Notes: generated by a model not told the origin, from the letters alone. Positions 22,435 through 31,792 are shown, counted from the stretch's first letter. The stretch is 33,336 nt of DNA from JBFHDX01 sp041584475 (GCA_041584475.1 JBFHDX010000030.1:1-33336), one strand, 5' to 3'. Numbers and translations are program-made.

Positions 22435-23616
22435 ATGCCGATTTCATACGATCCGCTGCTGGTTGCGGCGTCCGTGCTGGTGGCAGTCATGGCGTCCTTC
22501 ACGGGGCTGCGGCTGGCGAGTGGCCTGCGCAACCTGACGTTGCCGATGCAGAAGCGTCAGATCGCGAAGGCGGCTTTCGCTTTGGGAGGCGGGATCTGGT
22601 CGATGCACTTCGTCGGCATGCTCGCCGTCGAACTGCCTGTCCGGATCACCTACGACGCGCTCTATACTCTGGGCTCGGTACTGATCTCGGTCCTGATCAC
22701 CGGGCTCGGCCTGCTGCTGATGCATATAGGGGAACGCGGTTACCTGCGGACCGCGGTCGCCGGCACGCTGACCGGTCTCGGCATCGTCAGCATGCACTAC
22801 GTCGGGATGGCAGCGATTGGCGGCAATTGCAGGGTCAGCTATCTACCCGGCGGCACGCTGTTGTCCTCCGCGATTGCGATCCTGTTCTCGATCTGTGCGT
22901 TGCGGCTAGCGTATCGAAGACGCACCCTCGGCGAAATGTCCCTGGCGGCGATCCTGCTCGGTATCACGATCTCCGGCATGCACTATTCCGCGATGGCGTA
23001 TACCCAGTTTCTGCCCGTCGAAGAGATAGCCACGATTGCGGTGCCGGTGATCGAGGACGGGTATTTTGCCATGCTCGTTGCTGTCGCCGCATTCATCGTT
23101 TGCGGCGTGTTCCTGCTCACGGCGTTGCCGATCGAACAGCTGCGCTCGATCGCGGCCAGCGCGTCCGCTGCGCAGACCGGCACGTTGTTGACGGAAGGTG
23201 CGGGCGAAGCCGGAGCGCAACAATCCGGCGTCGTCGACCGGACGGGCGCCAACGGCGCGCAATCGCCTGTCGATCGCAGCCGTGATCGGCTGCGGGTTCC
23301 CTACGAGACGAACAATGCGATCTATTTCGTCGAGGCCGAGCAGATTTCGGCAATTCGGGCAGAGGGGCATTACACGCGTCTGTACGACGTCCGCGGCAGC
23401 TTCTTCTGTCCCTGGTCGATCTCGAAGCTCGAGACCTACCTCGCCGGTCGTTCGTTCATGCGTACGCATCGCAGTTTTCTGGTCAATCTGCAGCACGCAA
23501 AGGGGTTTCAGCGCCGCAAGGACAAGGCATTCCTTGTCGTCGCGGGTCCGGCAGAACCGGTGGTGCCCGTAAGTCGGTCCCACCTGGGGGAGGTTCGCAA
23601 GGCCCTCGGGATATGA
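22435..23616 (+). CDS. coxC: CoxC-type MHYT sensor with LytTR DNA-binding domain
   Basis: The 393-residue protein has about seven transmembrane helices. They carry three MHYT-type motifs (MHFVGM at 57, MHYVGM at 120, MHYSAM at 182), thought to bind a metal and sense a diatomic gas such as CO, O2 or NO. After a linker, residues 285-390 form a LytTR DNA-binding domain (YFVEAEQISAIRAEGHYTRLY, MRTHRSFLVNL). This architecture matches CoxC/CoxH of Oligotropha and stands directly before coxM, as in other cox clusters. It is thus the likely membrane-bound activator that responds to CO. ATG 22435 follows a GGGGACGGAG stretch. The gap to coxM is 276 nt, with no gene in it. Confidence 0.92.
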   Translation: MPISYDPLLVAASVLVAVMASFTGLRLASGLRNLTLPMQKRQIAKAAFALGGGIWSMHFVGMLAVELPVRITYDALYTLGSVLISVLITGLGLLLMHIGERGYLRTAVAGTLTGLGIVSMHYVGMAAIGGNCRVSYLPGGTLLSSAIAILFSICALRLAYRRRTLGEMSLAAILLGITISGMHYSAMAYTQFLPVEEIATIAVPVIEDGYFAMLVAVAAFIVCGVFLLTALPIEQLRSIAASASAAQTGTLLTEGAGEAGAQQSGVVDRTGANGAQSPVDRSRDRLRVPYETNNAIYFVEAEQISAIRAEGHYTRLYDVRGSFFCPWSISKLETYLAGRSFMRTHRSFLVNLQHAKGFQRRKDKAFLVVAGPAEPVVPVSRSHLGEVRKALGI

Positions 23617-23877
23617 CCGATCGACGTCCCGGGTTCCGGCGCATCGACGACGGGGCTGCGCTGCGGCCGCATGGCGCCGAGGCCGGGGCCTGGACGTATT
23701 TCGTGCATCTATGTCGCAGTTCGTGAAGACTTGCCTCCGGCGGTTAACAGCCGCTGATTTCCTATCGCGGACTCGGTCATTCTGCATTACCGCATGTCCC
23801 GTCGGGCGCGTCGCGGGTCACCGGCGGGATGCCGTATTGACCTGATCGAGCCGGTACGAGACGTGCGGACCCGCGGC

Positions 23878-23885
23878 AGGGAGGT
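23878..23885 (+). promoter_or_regulatory. Ribosome binding site fixing the GTG start of coxM
   Basis: AGGGAGGT lies 7 nt before GTG 23893. This selects the GTG start over upstream in-frame codons and gives an N-terminus (IPASFDYHRP) equal to that of known CoxM proteins. Confidence 0.7.
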
Positions 23886-23892
23886 ACGATCC

Positions 23893-24756
23893 GTGATTCC
23901 TGCATCCTTCGATTATCATCGGCCGTCAACGATCGGCGACGCTGTCGAACTGCTGGTTCGGCACGGCGATGAGGCCCGCGTGCTGGCCGGGGGCCACAGC
24001 CTGATCCCCATGATGAAACTCCGCATGGCGACACCGTCGCACCTGGTCGATCTGCAGGCGATCGCTGACCTTCGCGGCATTCGTGAAGAGAACGGTGCCA
24101 TTATTGTCGGTGCGATGACGACGCAGCGCGAACTGATCGAGTCGACCCTCCTCGCCGAGCGCTGCCCGATCATCGGCGAGGCGGCACTGCAGATCGCGGA
24201 CCCGCAGGTGCGCTATTGCGGGACGCTCGGTGGAAACGTAGCCAATGGCGATCCCGGGAACGACATGCCCGCCATCATGCAGGCGCTTGATGCGTCGTAC
24301 CAGGTCATCGGCCGGGGCGGTGGCCGCGAGGTTCCCGCCCGCGAGTTCTACGAGGCGCCCTTCTTCACCGCGCTGGGCGACGACGAGATCCTCGTCTCGG
24401 TCCGTATTCCTGCGCCGGCCGAGGGGCACGGTTACGCCTACGAGAAGCAGAAGCGGAAGGTCGGCGACTACGCCACCGCGGCCGCGGCAGTCGTGCTGAC
24501 CATGTCGGGCGGGACCTGCAAGTCGGCGGTCGTCACGCTGACGAACGTTGGCGGCACGCCCCTTGTCGTCGAGGCCGCGGCTTCCGCCCTCGTCGGAACA
24601 GCGGTCGATGAGCGGGCCATCGATGAGGCAGTGACGCAGGCGAAGGCCGTCGCAGACCCGGCGAGCGACGGTCGGGGGCCGGCCGATTTCCGCAGGCACG
24701 TGGCGGGGGTCATGACGCGCCGGGCGATCGTGCGCGCGCTCGAACGTGCCCGTTGA
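23893..24756 (+). CDS. coxM: CO dehydrogenase medium subunit (FAD)
   Basis: CoxM carries FAD and passes electrons from the iron-sulfur subunit to the quinone pool. From GTG 23893 it has 287 residues, the normal length. FAD-binding motifs are AGGHSLIPMMKLR (near residue 32) and the TLGGNVANGDPGNDMPA segment near 111, and YEKQKRKVGDYATAAAAVVL near 185 is also characteristic. It is followed by coxS after 20 nt. Together with CoxS and CoxL it forms the (LMS)2 enzyme attached to the inner face of the cytoplasmic membrane, which oxidises CO to CO2. Confidence 0.96.
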   Translation: MIPASFDYHRPSTIGDAVELLVRHGDEARVLAGGHSLIPMMKLRMATPSHLVDLQAIADLRGIREENGAIIVGAMTTQRELIESTLLAERCPIIGEAALQIADPQVRYCGTLGGNVANGDPGNDMPAIMQALDASYQVIGRGGGREVPAREFYEAPFFTALGDDEILVSVRIPAPAEGHGYAYEKQKRKVGDYATAAAAVVLTMSGGTCKSAVVTLTNVGGTPLVVEAAASALVGTAVDERAIDEAVTQAKAVADPASDGRGPADFRRHVAGVMTRRAIVRALERAR

Positions 24757-24776
24757 CCGCATAGGGGGAGCCCGCG

Positions 24777-25271
24777 ATGGCTAAAATGCAGATTCAGCTG
24801 AAGGTCAACAATCGTGATGTCGAGGTCCTGGCGGAGCCTCGCACGCTGTTGATTCACCTGTTGCGCGAGCACCTCCACCTTACCGGCCCGCACATCGGCT
24901 GCGATACCAGCCATTGCGGCGCCTGTACGGTCGATCTCGACGGCAGGTCGGTGAAGTCGTGCACCGTCTTCGCCGCGCAGGCCGACGGCGGCGAGATCAT
25001 CACGATAGAGGGAATCGCCAATCCGGACGGCAGTCTGCACGCACTGCAGGAGGCGTTCCGCGAGCATCACGGTCTGCAGTGCGGTTTCTGCACGCCGGGC
25101 ATGATCACGCGCGCGTACCGGCTGCTGCGGGAGAACCCCGACCCCAGCGAAGATGAGATCCGACGGGGAATATCCGGCAATCTGTGCCGCTGTACCGGCT
25201 ACCAGAATATCGTAAAGGCGATACGGGTCGCCGCGGACCAGATGAAACCGACGAGGGAGGCAGCGGAATGA
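24777..25271 (+). CDS. coxS: CO dehydrogenase small subunit (two [2Fe-2S])
   Basis: The 164-residue CoxS carries both iron-sulfur clusters. The N-terminal plant-ferredoxin-like cluster uses Cys42, Cys47, Cys50 and Cys62 (GCDTSHCGAC). The C-terminal cluster uses Cys102, Cys105, Cys137 and Cys139 (QCGFCTPGM and NLCRCTGYQN). The numbering agrees with Oligotropha CoxS. GGGGGAG at 24764-24770 is the ribosome binding site. Its stop overlaps the coxL start as ATGA, so the large and small subunits are made in step. Confidence 0.97.
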   Translation: MAKMQIQLKVNNRDVEVLAEPRTLLIHLLREHLHLTGPHIGCDTSHCGACTVDLDGRSVKSCTVFAAQADGGEIITIEGIANPDGSLHALQEAFREHHGLQCGFCTPGMITRAYRLLRENPDPSEDEIRRGISGNLCRCTGYQNIVKAIRVAADQMKPTREAAE

Positions 25272-27688
25272 GCGCGGACCTGGCGACGGCGGAGGAGCGT
25301 GCGGCGAAGCTCGAGGGGCTCGGCTGCAGGCGCAAGCGAGTCGAGGACGCACGGTTTACGCAGGGCAAGGGCAGGTACGTCGACGACATGAAGCTGCCCG
25401 GCATGCTGTTCGGCGATTTCGTCCGCTCGCCCTACGGCCACGCCCGCATCAAGTCGATCAGCAAGGAGGCCGCCCTCGCGGTGCCGGGCGTCAAGGCGAT
25501 CCTCACGGCCGAAGACCTGAAGCCGCTGTCGCTGCATTACATGCCGACCCTCGCGGGCGACGTCCAGGCGGTGCTGGCTGACGATAAAGTCCTGTTCCAA
25601 GGCCAGGAGGTCGCGTTCGTCGTCGCCGAGGATCGCTATGCTGCGGCCGACGCGGTGGAACTCGTAGAAGTCGAATATGAGGAACTGCCCGCGCTCGTCG
25701 ACGCCTTCCGGGCGATGGACGACGACGCACCGGTGCTGCGCGAGGATATAAAGGACAAGCAAGAAGGCGCGCACGGGCCGCGCAAGCACCACAACCACAT
25801 CTTCACCTGGGAGGTCGGCGACGCCGACGCGACGGCGAAGGCGATCGGGGCGGCCGAGGTCGTGGCCAAGGAGCTTATCACCTATCAGCGCGTTCACCCG
25901 TGCCCGCTGGAGACGTGCGGCTGTGTCGCGTCGATGGACAAGGTGAACGAGCAGCTCACGGTGTGGGGTACCTTCCAGGCGCCGCACGCCGTGCGCACGG
26001 TCGCATCGCTGATCTCCGGAATTCCGGAACACAAGATTCGCATCGTCTCGCCCGATATCGGCGGCGGCTTCGGCAACAAGGTCGGCGTCTATCCGGGCTA
26101 CATCTGCGCCATTGTCGCCTCGATCGTGCTCGGCGTTCCGGTGAAGTGGATCGAGGATCGGATCGAGAACCTCACCGCCACGGCGTTCGCCCGCGACTAT
26201 CACATGACGGGTGAAATCGCCGCTACCGGCGACGGCAGGATTACCGCGCTGCGCTGCCATGTGATCGCCGACCACGGTGCCTTCGACGCCTGCGCCGACC
26301 CGACGAAGTTTCCCGCCGGGTTCTTTAATATCTGCACCGGCTCCTATGACATCCCGGTGGCGCATCTGACGGTCGATGGCGTCTATACGAACAAGGCCCC
26401 CGGCGGCGTCGCCTACCGCTGCTCGTTTCGTGTCACCGAGGCGTCCTATTTCATCGAGCGCATGATCGACGTGCTCGCGCGAAAGCTCGACATGGATCCG
26501 GCCGAAGTCAGACGCCGCAACTTCGTGGCAAAAGAGCAGTTCCCTTACCGGTCCGCGCTCGGGTGGGAGTACGACAGCGGCGACTACCACACGGCATTCG
26601 ACAAGGCGCTGGCCGCTGTCGACTATGCGGCGCTGCGCGAGGAGCAGCGCGCCAATCGCGAGGCGTTCGCGCGCGGCGACACGCGCAGGCTCATGGGCAT
26701 CGGCGTCAGCTTCTTTACCGAGATCGTCGGCGCCGGGCCGATCAAGAACTGCGACATTCTCGGCCTCGGCATGTTCGACTCGTGCGAGATCAGGGTGCAC
26801 CCGACCGGCAGCGCCATTGCACGGCTGGGAACCATCAGCCAGGGGCAGGGCCACGCGACGACGTTCGCGCAGATCCTCGCTTCGGAAATCGGCATCCCCG
26901 CTGCGAAGATCACGGTCGAGGAAGGCGACACCGATACCGCGCCCTACGGTCTTGGAACCTATGGTTCACGGTCGACGCCGGTGGCGGGGGCCGCAACCGC
27001 GATGGCGGGTCGCAAGATCCGCGCGAAGGCGCAGATGATTGCGGCCTACCTGCTCGAAGTGCACGAGGACGATCTCGAATGGGATGTCGACCGCTTCGCC
27101 GTGAAGGGCGCGCCGGAGCGGTTCAAGACCATGGCCGACATCGCCTTCGCCGCGTACAACGCGGTGCCGCCCGGCATGGAGCCGGGGCTTGAGGCGGTGA
27201 GCTACTATGATCCGCCCAACATGACCTATCCGTTCGGAGCCTATGTTTGCGTCGTCGACATCGACGTGGATACCGGCGTAACCGACGTCCGCCGTTTCTA
27301 TGCGCTCGACGACTGCGGCACGCGGATCAACCCGATGATCATCGAAGGGCAGGTCCACGGCGGACTCACCGAGGCCCTGGCGATCGCCATGGGCCAGGAG
27401 ATCGCCTACGACGAGATCGGCAATGTGACAGGTGGCAGCCTTCTCGACTTCTACCTGCCGACCGCGGTCGAGACGCCGGTGTGGGAGACCGACCACACCG
27501 TCACCCCCTCGCCGCACCATCCGATCGGCGCGAAGGGTGTCGGCGAGTCGCCGAACGTCGGTGGCGTGTCCGCATTTTCCAATGCCGTCAACGACGCGTT
27601 CGCGCATCTCGGGCTGATTCACACGCAGATGCCGCACGATCACTGGCGGATCTGGAAGACTGCCGAAAAACTGGGAATCACGGCGTAG
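25268..27688 (+). CDS. coxL: Form I CO dehydrogenase large subunit (Mo-Cu)
   Basis: CoxL binds the molybdopterin cytosine dinucleotide cofactor and the Mo-S-Cu site where CO is oxidised. The 806-residue protein (Oligotropha CoxL 809) has the form I signature AYRCSFR at 382-388, with Cys385 as copper ligand, and the catalytic Glu760 in GAKGVGESP. PDIGGGFGNKVG at 262-273 and SQGQGH at 524-529 contact the cofactor. This identifies true CO dehydrogenase rather than the form II proteins (AYRGAGR) of uncertain function. The start ATG 25268 overlaps the coxS stop by 4 nt. Coding continues into coxD after 50 nt. Confidence 0.98.
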   Translation: MSADLATAEERAAKLEGLGCRRKRVEDARFTQGKGRYVDDMKLPGMLFGDFVRSPYGHARIKSISKEAALAVPGVKAILTAEDLKPLSLHYMPTLAGDVQAVLADDKVLFQGQEVAFVVAEDRYAAADAVELVEVEYEELPALVDAFRAMDDDAPVLREDIKDKQEGAHGPRKHHNHIFTWEVGDADATAKAIGAAEVVAKELITYQRVHPCPLETCGCVASMDKVNEQLTVWGTFQAPHAVRTVASLISGIPEHKIRIVSPDIGGGFGNKVGVYPGYICAIVASIVLGVPVKWIEDRIENLTATAFARDYHMTGEIAATGDGRITALRCHVIADHGAFDACADPTKFPAGFFNICTGSYDIPVAHLTVDGVYTNKAPGGVAYRCSFRVTEASYFIERMIDVLARKLDMDPAEVRRRNFVAKEQFPYRSALGWEYDSGDYHTAFDKALAAVDYAALREEQRANREAFARGDTRRLMGIGVSFFTEIVGAGPIKNCDILGLGMFDSCEIRVHPTGSAIARLGTISQGQGHATTFAQILASEIGIPAAKITVEEGDTDTAPYGLGTYGSRSTPVAGAATAMAGRKIRAKAQMIAAYLLEVHEDDLEWDVDRFAVKGAPERFKTMADIAFAAYNAVPPGMEPGLEAVSYYDPPNMTYPFGAYVCVVDIDVDTGVTDVRRFYALDDCGTRINPMIIEGQVHGGLTEALAIAMGQEIAYDEIGNVTGGSLLDFYLPTAVETPVWETDHTVTPSPHHPIGAKGVGESPNVGGVSAFSNAVNDAFAHLGLIHTQMPHDHWRIWKTAEKLGITA

Positions 27689-27738
27689 CTGCCGCGACGG
27701 CGGTGGGCAGGAGCGCTGGTACCCCTAAATAATTGCGC

Positions 27739-28620
27739 ATGGATCTCGATTTCCGCGGCCTCCAGGGCAAACTCGCCGATGTCGGTTACGTCGCCGACGA
27801 TGCGCTTGCGATGGCGCTTTGCCTGGCCGCCGGGTTGAAGCGACCTTTGCTGCTGGAAGGCGAGGCGGGCGTCGGCAAGACCGAGGTCGCCAAGGCGTTG
27901 GCGAATGTCCTCGGCGCACGGCTGATCCGCCTGCAATGCTACGAGGGCCTCGATGCCAACGCCGCGATCTACGAGTGGAACTACCAGCGCCAGCTGATCG
28001 CGATTCGCGCACACGAGGCCGAGGGCATGCCGGCTGACACGGTCGAAAGGCACGTGTTTTCCGACGACTATCTGCTGCGCCGGCCGCTGCTCGAGGCGAT
28101 CTCGCAGGACGATCCGCCGGTTCTGCTGATCGACGAGATCGACCGTGCCGACGAGGAATTCGAGGCCTTCCTGCTCGAGGTGCTCTCCGATTTCCAGGTC
28201 ACGGTACCTGAGCTCGGCACGATCGAAGCGCGCAGCGTGCCGAGCGTGATCCTCACCTCCAACGGCACGCGCACCTTGTCCGACGCCCTGCGCCGACGCT
28301 GCCTGTACAGCTACCTGGATTTCCCGGACGAGGCCAAGGAGGTTTCCATCCTGCGCCGGCGACTTCCCGATGTCGACGCCAGCCTGGTTCGGCAGATCGT
28401 GCAATTTGTCCAGGCCGTGCGGCGCGAGGATCTGGAGAAGAAGCCGGGCATCGCCGAGACGCTCGACTGGGCGCGAGCGCTGTCAGGCCTCGAGCTTCGC
28501 GGGCTCGACCGGGACCCGGTTGCCGTGCACGCGAGCCTGATCTGTCTCCTCAAGACGGAGGGCGACCTCAAATCCGTGACCCCCGAGGTCACGGCGCGGC
28601 TGGTCGGCAAGGTGGCGTGA
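27739..28620 (+). CDS. coxD: CoxD AAA+ ATPase (MoxR type) for active-site maturation
   Basis: The 293-residue ATPase has Walker A GEAGVGKTE (41-49), Walker B VLLIDEID (128-135) and sensor regions (LTSNGTRTLSDALRRRC). It belongs to the MoxR branch. In Oligotropha, CoxD is a membrane-associated chaperone needed to build the sulfur-copper part of the CoxL active site. Starting at ATG 27739, it overlaps the coxE start by GTGA, matching the known functional pairing of MoxR ATPases with VWA proteins. There is no strong Shine-Dalgarno. Confidence 0.94.
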   Translation: MDLDFRGLQGKLADVGYVADDALAMALCLAAGLKRPLLLEGEAGVGKTEVAKALANVLGARLIRLQCYEGLDANAAIYEWNYQRQLIAIRAHEAEGMPADTVERHVFSDDYLLRRPLLEAISQDDPPVLLIDEIDRADEEFEAFLLEVLSDFQVTVPELGTIEARSVPSVILTSNGTRTLSDALRRRCLYSYLDFPDEAKEVSILRRRLPDVDASLVRQIVQFVQAVRREDLEKKPGIAETLDWARALSGLELRGLDRDPVAVHASLICLLKTEGDLKSVTPEVTARLVGKVA

Positions 28621-29810
28621 GCGAGCTCGCAGCAAGCGGCCCACCCATCTCGTCGCCGAGCGCGCGGATGGTCGGCTTCATCGCGCATCTTCGGCAAAAC
28701 GGATACTCGATCGGACTGGCCGAGGCCGACATGGCGCTGTCGTTCCTGGCCGCGGGCAATGCGCTCAGTGTTGAAAGCGTCCGGCTCGGACTCAAGACGA
28801 TGCTCACCGGAAACAGCGACCAGTGGAGCAAATTCGACGATGTGTTCCGGTCATACTGGTTTGCTGATCGCTCCCGGTCCGAACCGAGCGCTACCGAATT
28901 CTCGAGCCCGCGCGCCGGGCGAACCCGGCCTCGCTTGTGGGACCGTCCGCCGACGGATTCCGCGGACGGCGCCGCCACGGGCCCCGTGGCGTCGGCGGGG
29001 GGCAACGGGAAGCCAGCCGATACGGTCGGTTGCGGCCGGCTGGTGGCGAGCCGCACCGAGACTCTGGCACGGACCGACCTGCGCCATCTCGTGGATCCGG
29101 CGGACATCGATGAGGCGGAACGGGTGGCGGAGCGTTTGGCCCGAGCGATCCGCTATCGCCTCAGTCGACGGCGCAAGGCGGCGCGGCGAGGGCGGATTGT
29201 CGATCTGCGGCGCACGATCCGGCGCAACTTGCCGCACGGCGGTGAGCCCGTTGAAATCGTCTGGCGCCGACGCCCGCTGCGGCCAGCGAACCTGGTGCTG
29301 CTGGTCGATGTGTCCGGTTCGATGAAGGTCTACAGCCGTTGCTTCCTCGCCTTCGTGCGCGGATTGATCGGCGCGCCGATCGAAGCCGAGGCCTTCCTGT
29401 TCCATACGCGACTCGTGCGCATCAGCGGCGCGCTGCGGGATGCCGATCCGATGCGTTCGCTCGCCCGGCTGTCGCTGATGGCGGACGGTTTCGGCGGTGG
29501 CACGCAGATCGCGGCGAGCGTGCGGCAGTTCAACGATCGCCACGCGCGCGAAGTCATCAGTTCGCGCAGTGTCGTCATCGTCATGAGCGACGGCTACGAC
29601 ACCGATCCACCGGAGTTGCTCACGCTCGAGCTCGAACGGCTCAAGCGGCGCGTACGACGGCTCGTCTGGCTCAACCCGCTGCTCGGCTGGCGCGACTACG
29701 CGCCGGTGGCGCGCGGTATGGCCGCAAGCCTGCCCCATATCGACCTCTTCGCCGCAGCTCATACGCTCGAGGCACTGGCCGCTCTCGAGTGCGAGCTGGC
29801 CCAGCTCTAG
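28617..29810 (+). CDS. coxE: CoxE VWA-domain maturation protein
   Basis: The 397-residue protein has a helical N-terminal part (1-85), a variable Pro/Gly/Ser-rich linker (about 90-140), a strongly basic stretch (about 170-222) and a C-terminal VWA domain. The metal-ion site is Asp231-x-Ser233-x-Ser235 in VDVSGSM, with a second element in MSDGYDT. CoxE works with the CoxD ATPase in inserting copper into the CO dehydrogenase centre. GTG 28617 overlaps the coxD stop. The length agrees with known CoxE. Confidence 0.93.
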   Translation: MSELAASGPPISSPSARMVGFIAHLRQNGYSIGLAEADMALSFLAAGNALSVESVRLGLKTMLTGNSDQWSKFDDVFRSYWFADRSRSEPSATEFSSPRAGRTRPRLWDRPPTDSADGAATGPVASAGGNGKPADTVGCGRLVASRTETLARTDLRHLVDPADIDEAERVAERLARAIRYRLSRRRKAARRGRIVDLRRTIRRNLPHGGEPVEIVWRRRPLRPANLVLLVDVSGSMKVYSRCFLAFVRGLIGAPIEAEAFLFHTRLVRISGALRDADPMRSLARLSLMADGFGGGTQIAASVRQFNDRHAREVISSRSVVIVMSDGYDTDPPELLTLELERLKRRVRRLVWLNPLLGWRDYAPVARGMAASLPHIDLFAAAHTLEALAALECELAQL

Positions 29811-29824
29811 GAATGGATGCGAAC

Positions 29825-30673
29825 ATGGCCGGACGGATCACCGATACTCTCGCGCTGATCAGCTCGCTCATCCGGGACGACAGGTCCTTCTGCGTCGCGA
29901 CCGTCGTTCGAACCGAGAATGCGACCTCCGCGAAGGCGGGCGCAAAGGCCGTCATCCTGCCCGACGGCGAAATCCGCGGGTTTCTCGGTGGCGGCTGCGT
30001 CCAGGGAGCGGTCCGCCGGACGGCCCTTGAGGTTCTCGCGGAGGGCAAGCCGCGCATGATCCGGGTCAAGCCGAAGGACGAGGTCGTCGCCCGGCTGGAC
30101 GTCGACGGGACGGAACTTCACAAGAGCAGCTGTCCGAGCGGCGGCACGGTCGACATCTTCATCGAGCCGATGCAGCCGGCGCCGCGCCTCGTGGTCTGCG
30201 GCTCGACGCCGGTGGCGGTCGCCGTCGCCGATCTCGGCCGCCGTATGGGTTACCGTATCGCCGTCGCAGCGTCGGCCGAGGAGCAGGAGGCCTTTGCCGA
30301 GGCCGAACTGCGATCGACCGATTTCGCTCTCGAGTCCCTGAATATCGTGCCCGACGATTTCGTCGTCGTGGCCACGCAGGGGAAACGCGATCGCGAAGCG
30401 CTGGGGGCCGCACTCGCAAGCGATGCCCGCTATGTCGCCTTCGTCGGCAGTCGGCGCAAGTCGGCGACGCTGTGCGAGCAGATGAGGGCGCAGGGGCTGT
30501 CCGGCAGCAGGATCTCGCGACTCTCGTCACCGGCAGGGCTCGACATCCATGCCATCGAGCCGGCGGAGATCGCGCTGTCGATCCTGGCGGAAATCGTCGC
30601 CGTCCGCCGCAGCAAGGTGCGTCAAACCGAACTGGCGACGTCTCCGCCGGATGCGGGTGTGCAGGGAGGCTGA
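29825..30673 (+). CDS. coxF: CoxF, XdhC/CoxF-family maturation protein
   Basis: This 282-residue protein (ATG 29813 is an alternative, adding four residues) has the XdhC-type N-terminal domain (FCVATVVRTENATSAKAGAKAVILPDGEIRGFLGGGCVQ) and a C-terminal Rossmann-like domain (PRLVVCGSTPVAVAVADLGRRMGY). Conserved SCPSGGTVDIFIEP lies between them. Relatives bind and sulfurate the molybdenum cofactor before insertion, and CoxF is probably involved in CoxL maturation. It is the last cox gene in this cluster; no coxG, coxH, coxI or coxK follows in the window. A gap of 240 nt leads to glxR. Confidence 0.93.
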   Translation: MAGRITDTLALISSLIRDDRSFCVATVVRTENATSAKAGAKAVILPDGEIRGFLGGGCVQGAVRRTALEVLAEGKPRMIRVKPKDEVVARLDVDGTELHKSSCPSGGTVDIFIEPMQPAPRLVVCGSTPVAVAVADLGRRMGYRIAVAASAEEQEAFAEAELRSTDFALESLNIVPDDFVVVATQGKRDREALGAALASDARYVAFVGSRRKSATLCEQMRAQGLSGSRISRLSSPAGLDIHAIEPAEIALSILAEIVAVRRSKVRQTELATSPPDAGVQGG

Positions 30674-30913
30674 AGCACGCCGGGGAATGCCGGGGAACGG
30701 CCGCCGGCTGGTCGGCCGACAGCGGGACGATTTTCTCCGACCAAGTCGTTTGCGCTGTTCACGTCTGCTTCGTATACCTGACGGCCGCGGCCGCCTTATC
30801 GATACGACGAAGGCGGGCTCGGCGGCGTCGACCCGTTTCGACCGGCCGACCGCCCGGCCCTGTGCCGTCGTCGGGCGGCGTGCCGCGCCACAGCTGGACG
30901 AAGGGAGATTTCC

Positions 30914-31792
30914 ATGAAGGTCGGTTTCATTGGTCTCGGGATCATGGGCAAGCCCATGGCGGGCCACCTCATCGACGGCGGTCACGATACCTGGCTGATG
31001 TCGCGCAGCGGCGTGCCGAAGGAATTGGCCGACAAGGGCGGCAAGCCGTGCACGACGCCGCGGGAAGTCGCCGAGGCGGCGGACGTGATCATCACCATGG
31101 TGCCCGACACTCCGGACGTGGAGCGTGTGTTGTTCGGCAGTGACGGTGTCGTCGAGGGCCTGTCGGCGGGCAAGCTGGTGATCGACATGAGCTCGATTTC
31201 GCCGATCGAGACCAAGGCTTACGCCGCACGCATCAACGAACTCGGCTGTGACTATCTCGATGCGCCCGTATCCGGCGGCGAGGTCGGCGCCAAGAACGCG
31301 GCGCTGACCATCATGATCGGCGGCCCGCAAGGCGCGTTCGAGCGAGCGCGGCCGTTGTTCGAGCTGATGGGCAAGAACATCACGCGCGTCGGCGAGAACG
31401 GCGCCGGGCAGACGACCAAGGTCGCCAACCAGATCATCGTCGCGCTCAACATCGAGGCCGTCGGCGAGGCGCTCCTGTTCGCATCGAAGGCCGGCGCCGA
31501 TCCGGCCAAGGTGCGCGAGGCGCTTATGGGCGGGTTCGCGAGTTCCAAGATCCTCGAGGTGCACGGCGAACGAATGATCAAGCGGACCTTCGATCCGGGC
31601 TTCCGGATCGAGCTTCACCAGAAGGATCTCAATCTCGCGCTGCAGGGCGCGAAGGCGTTGGGCGTCAGCCTGCCGAACACGGCCACCGCCCAGGAATTGT
31701 TCAATGCCTGCCGTGCCCACGGTGGGGCCGCCTGGGACCATTCCGCGATGGTCCGCGCCCTGGAGATGATGGCGAAGCACGAGGTGAGCTGA
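30914..31792 (+). CDS. glxR: Tartronate semialdehyde reductase (2-hydroxy-3-oxopropionate reductase)
   Basis: The 292-residue NAD(P)-dependent beta-hydroxyacid dehydrogenase has the dinucleotide motif GLGIMGKP at 7-14, substrate loop DAPVSGG at 117-123 and catalytic Lys169 with Asn172 in TTKVANQ. Residues GFRIELHQKDLNLAL are typical of the GarR/GlxR branch rather than 3-hydroxyisobutyrate dehydrogenase. The reaction reduces tartronate semialdehyde to glycerate, the second step of glyoxylate assimilation. AAGGGAGA lies just before ATG 30914. Glyoxylate carboligase is not in the window. It may serve carbon from the ureide operon 9 kb to the left. Confidence 0.88.
   Translation: MKVGFIGLGIMGKPMAGHLIDGGHDTWLMSRSGVPKELADKGGKPCTTPREVAEAADVIITMVPDTPDVERVLFGSDGVVEGLSAGKLVIDMSSISPIETKAYAARINELGCDYLDAPVSGGEVGAKNAALTIMIGGPQGAFERARPLFELMGKNITRVGENGAGQTTKVANQIIVALNIEAVGEALLFASKAGADPAKVREALMGGFASSKILEVHGERMIKRTFDPGFRIELHQKDLNLALQGAKALGVSLPNTATAQELFNACRAHGGAAWDHSAMVRALEMMAKHEVS

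Noticed and set aside
25199..26854. 551-codon minus-strand open frame opposite coxL
   Set aside because: It lies entirely antisense to coxS/coxL, whose identity is certain, and its translation has no domain pattern.
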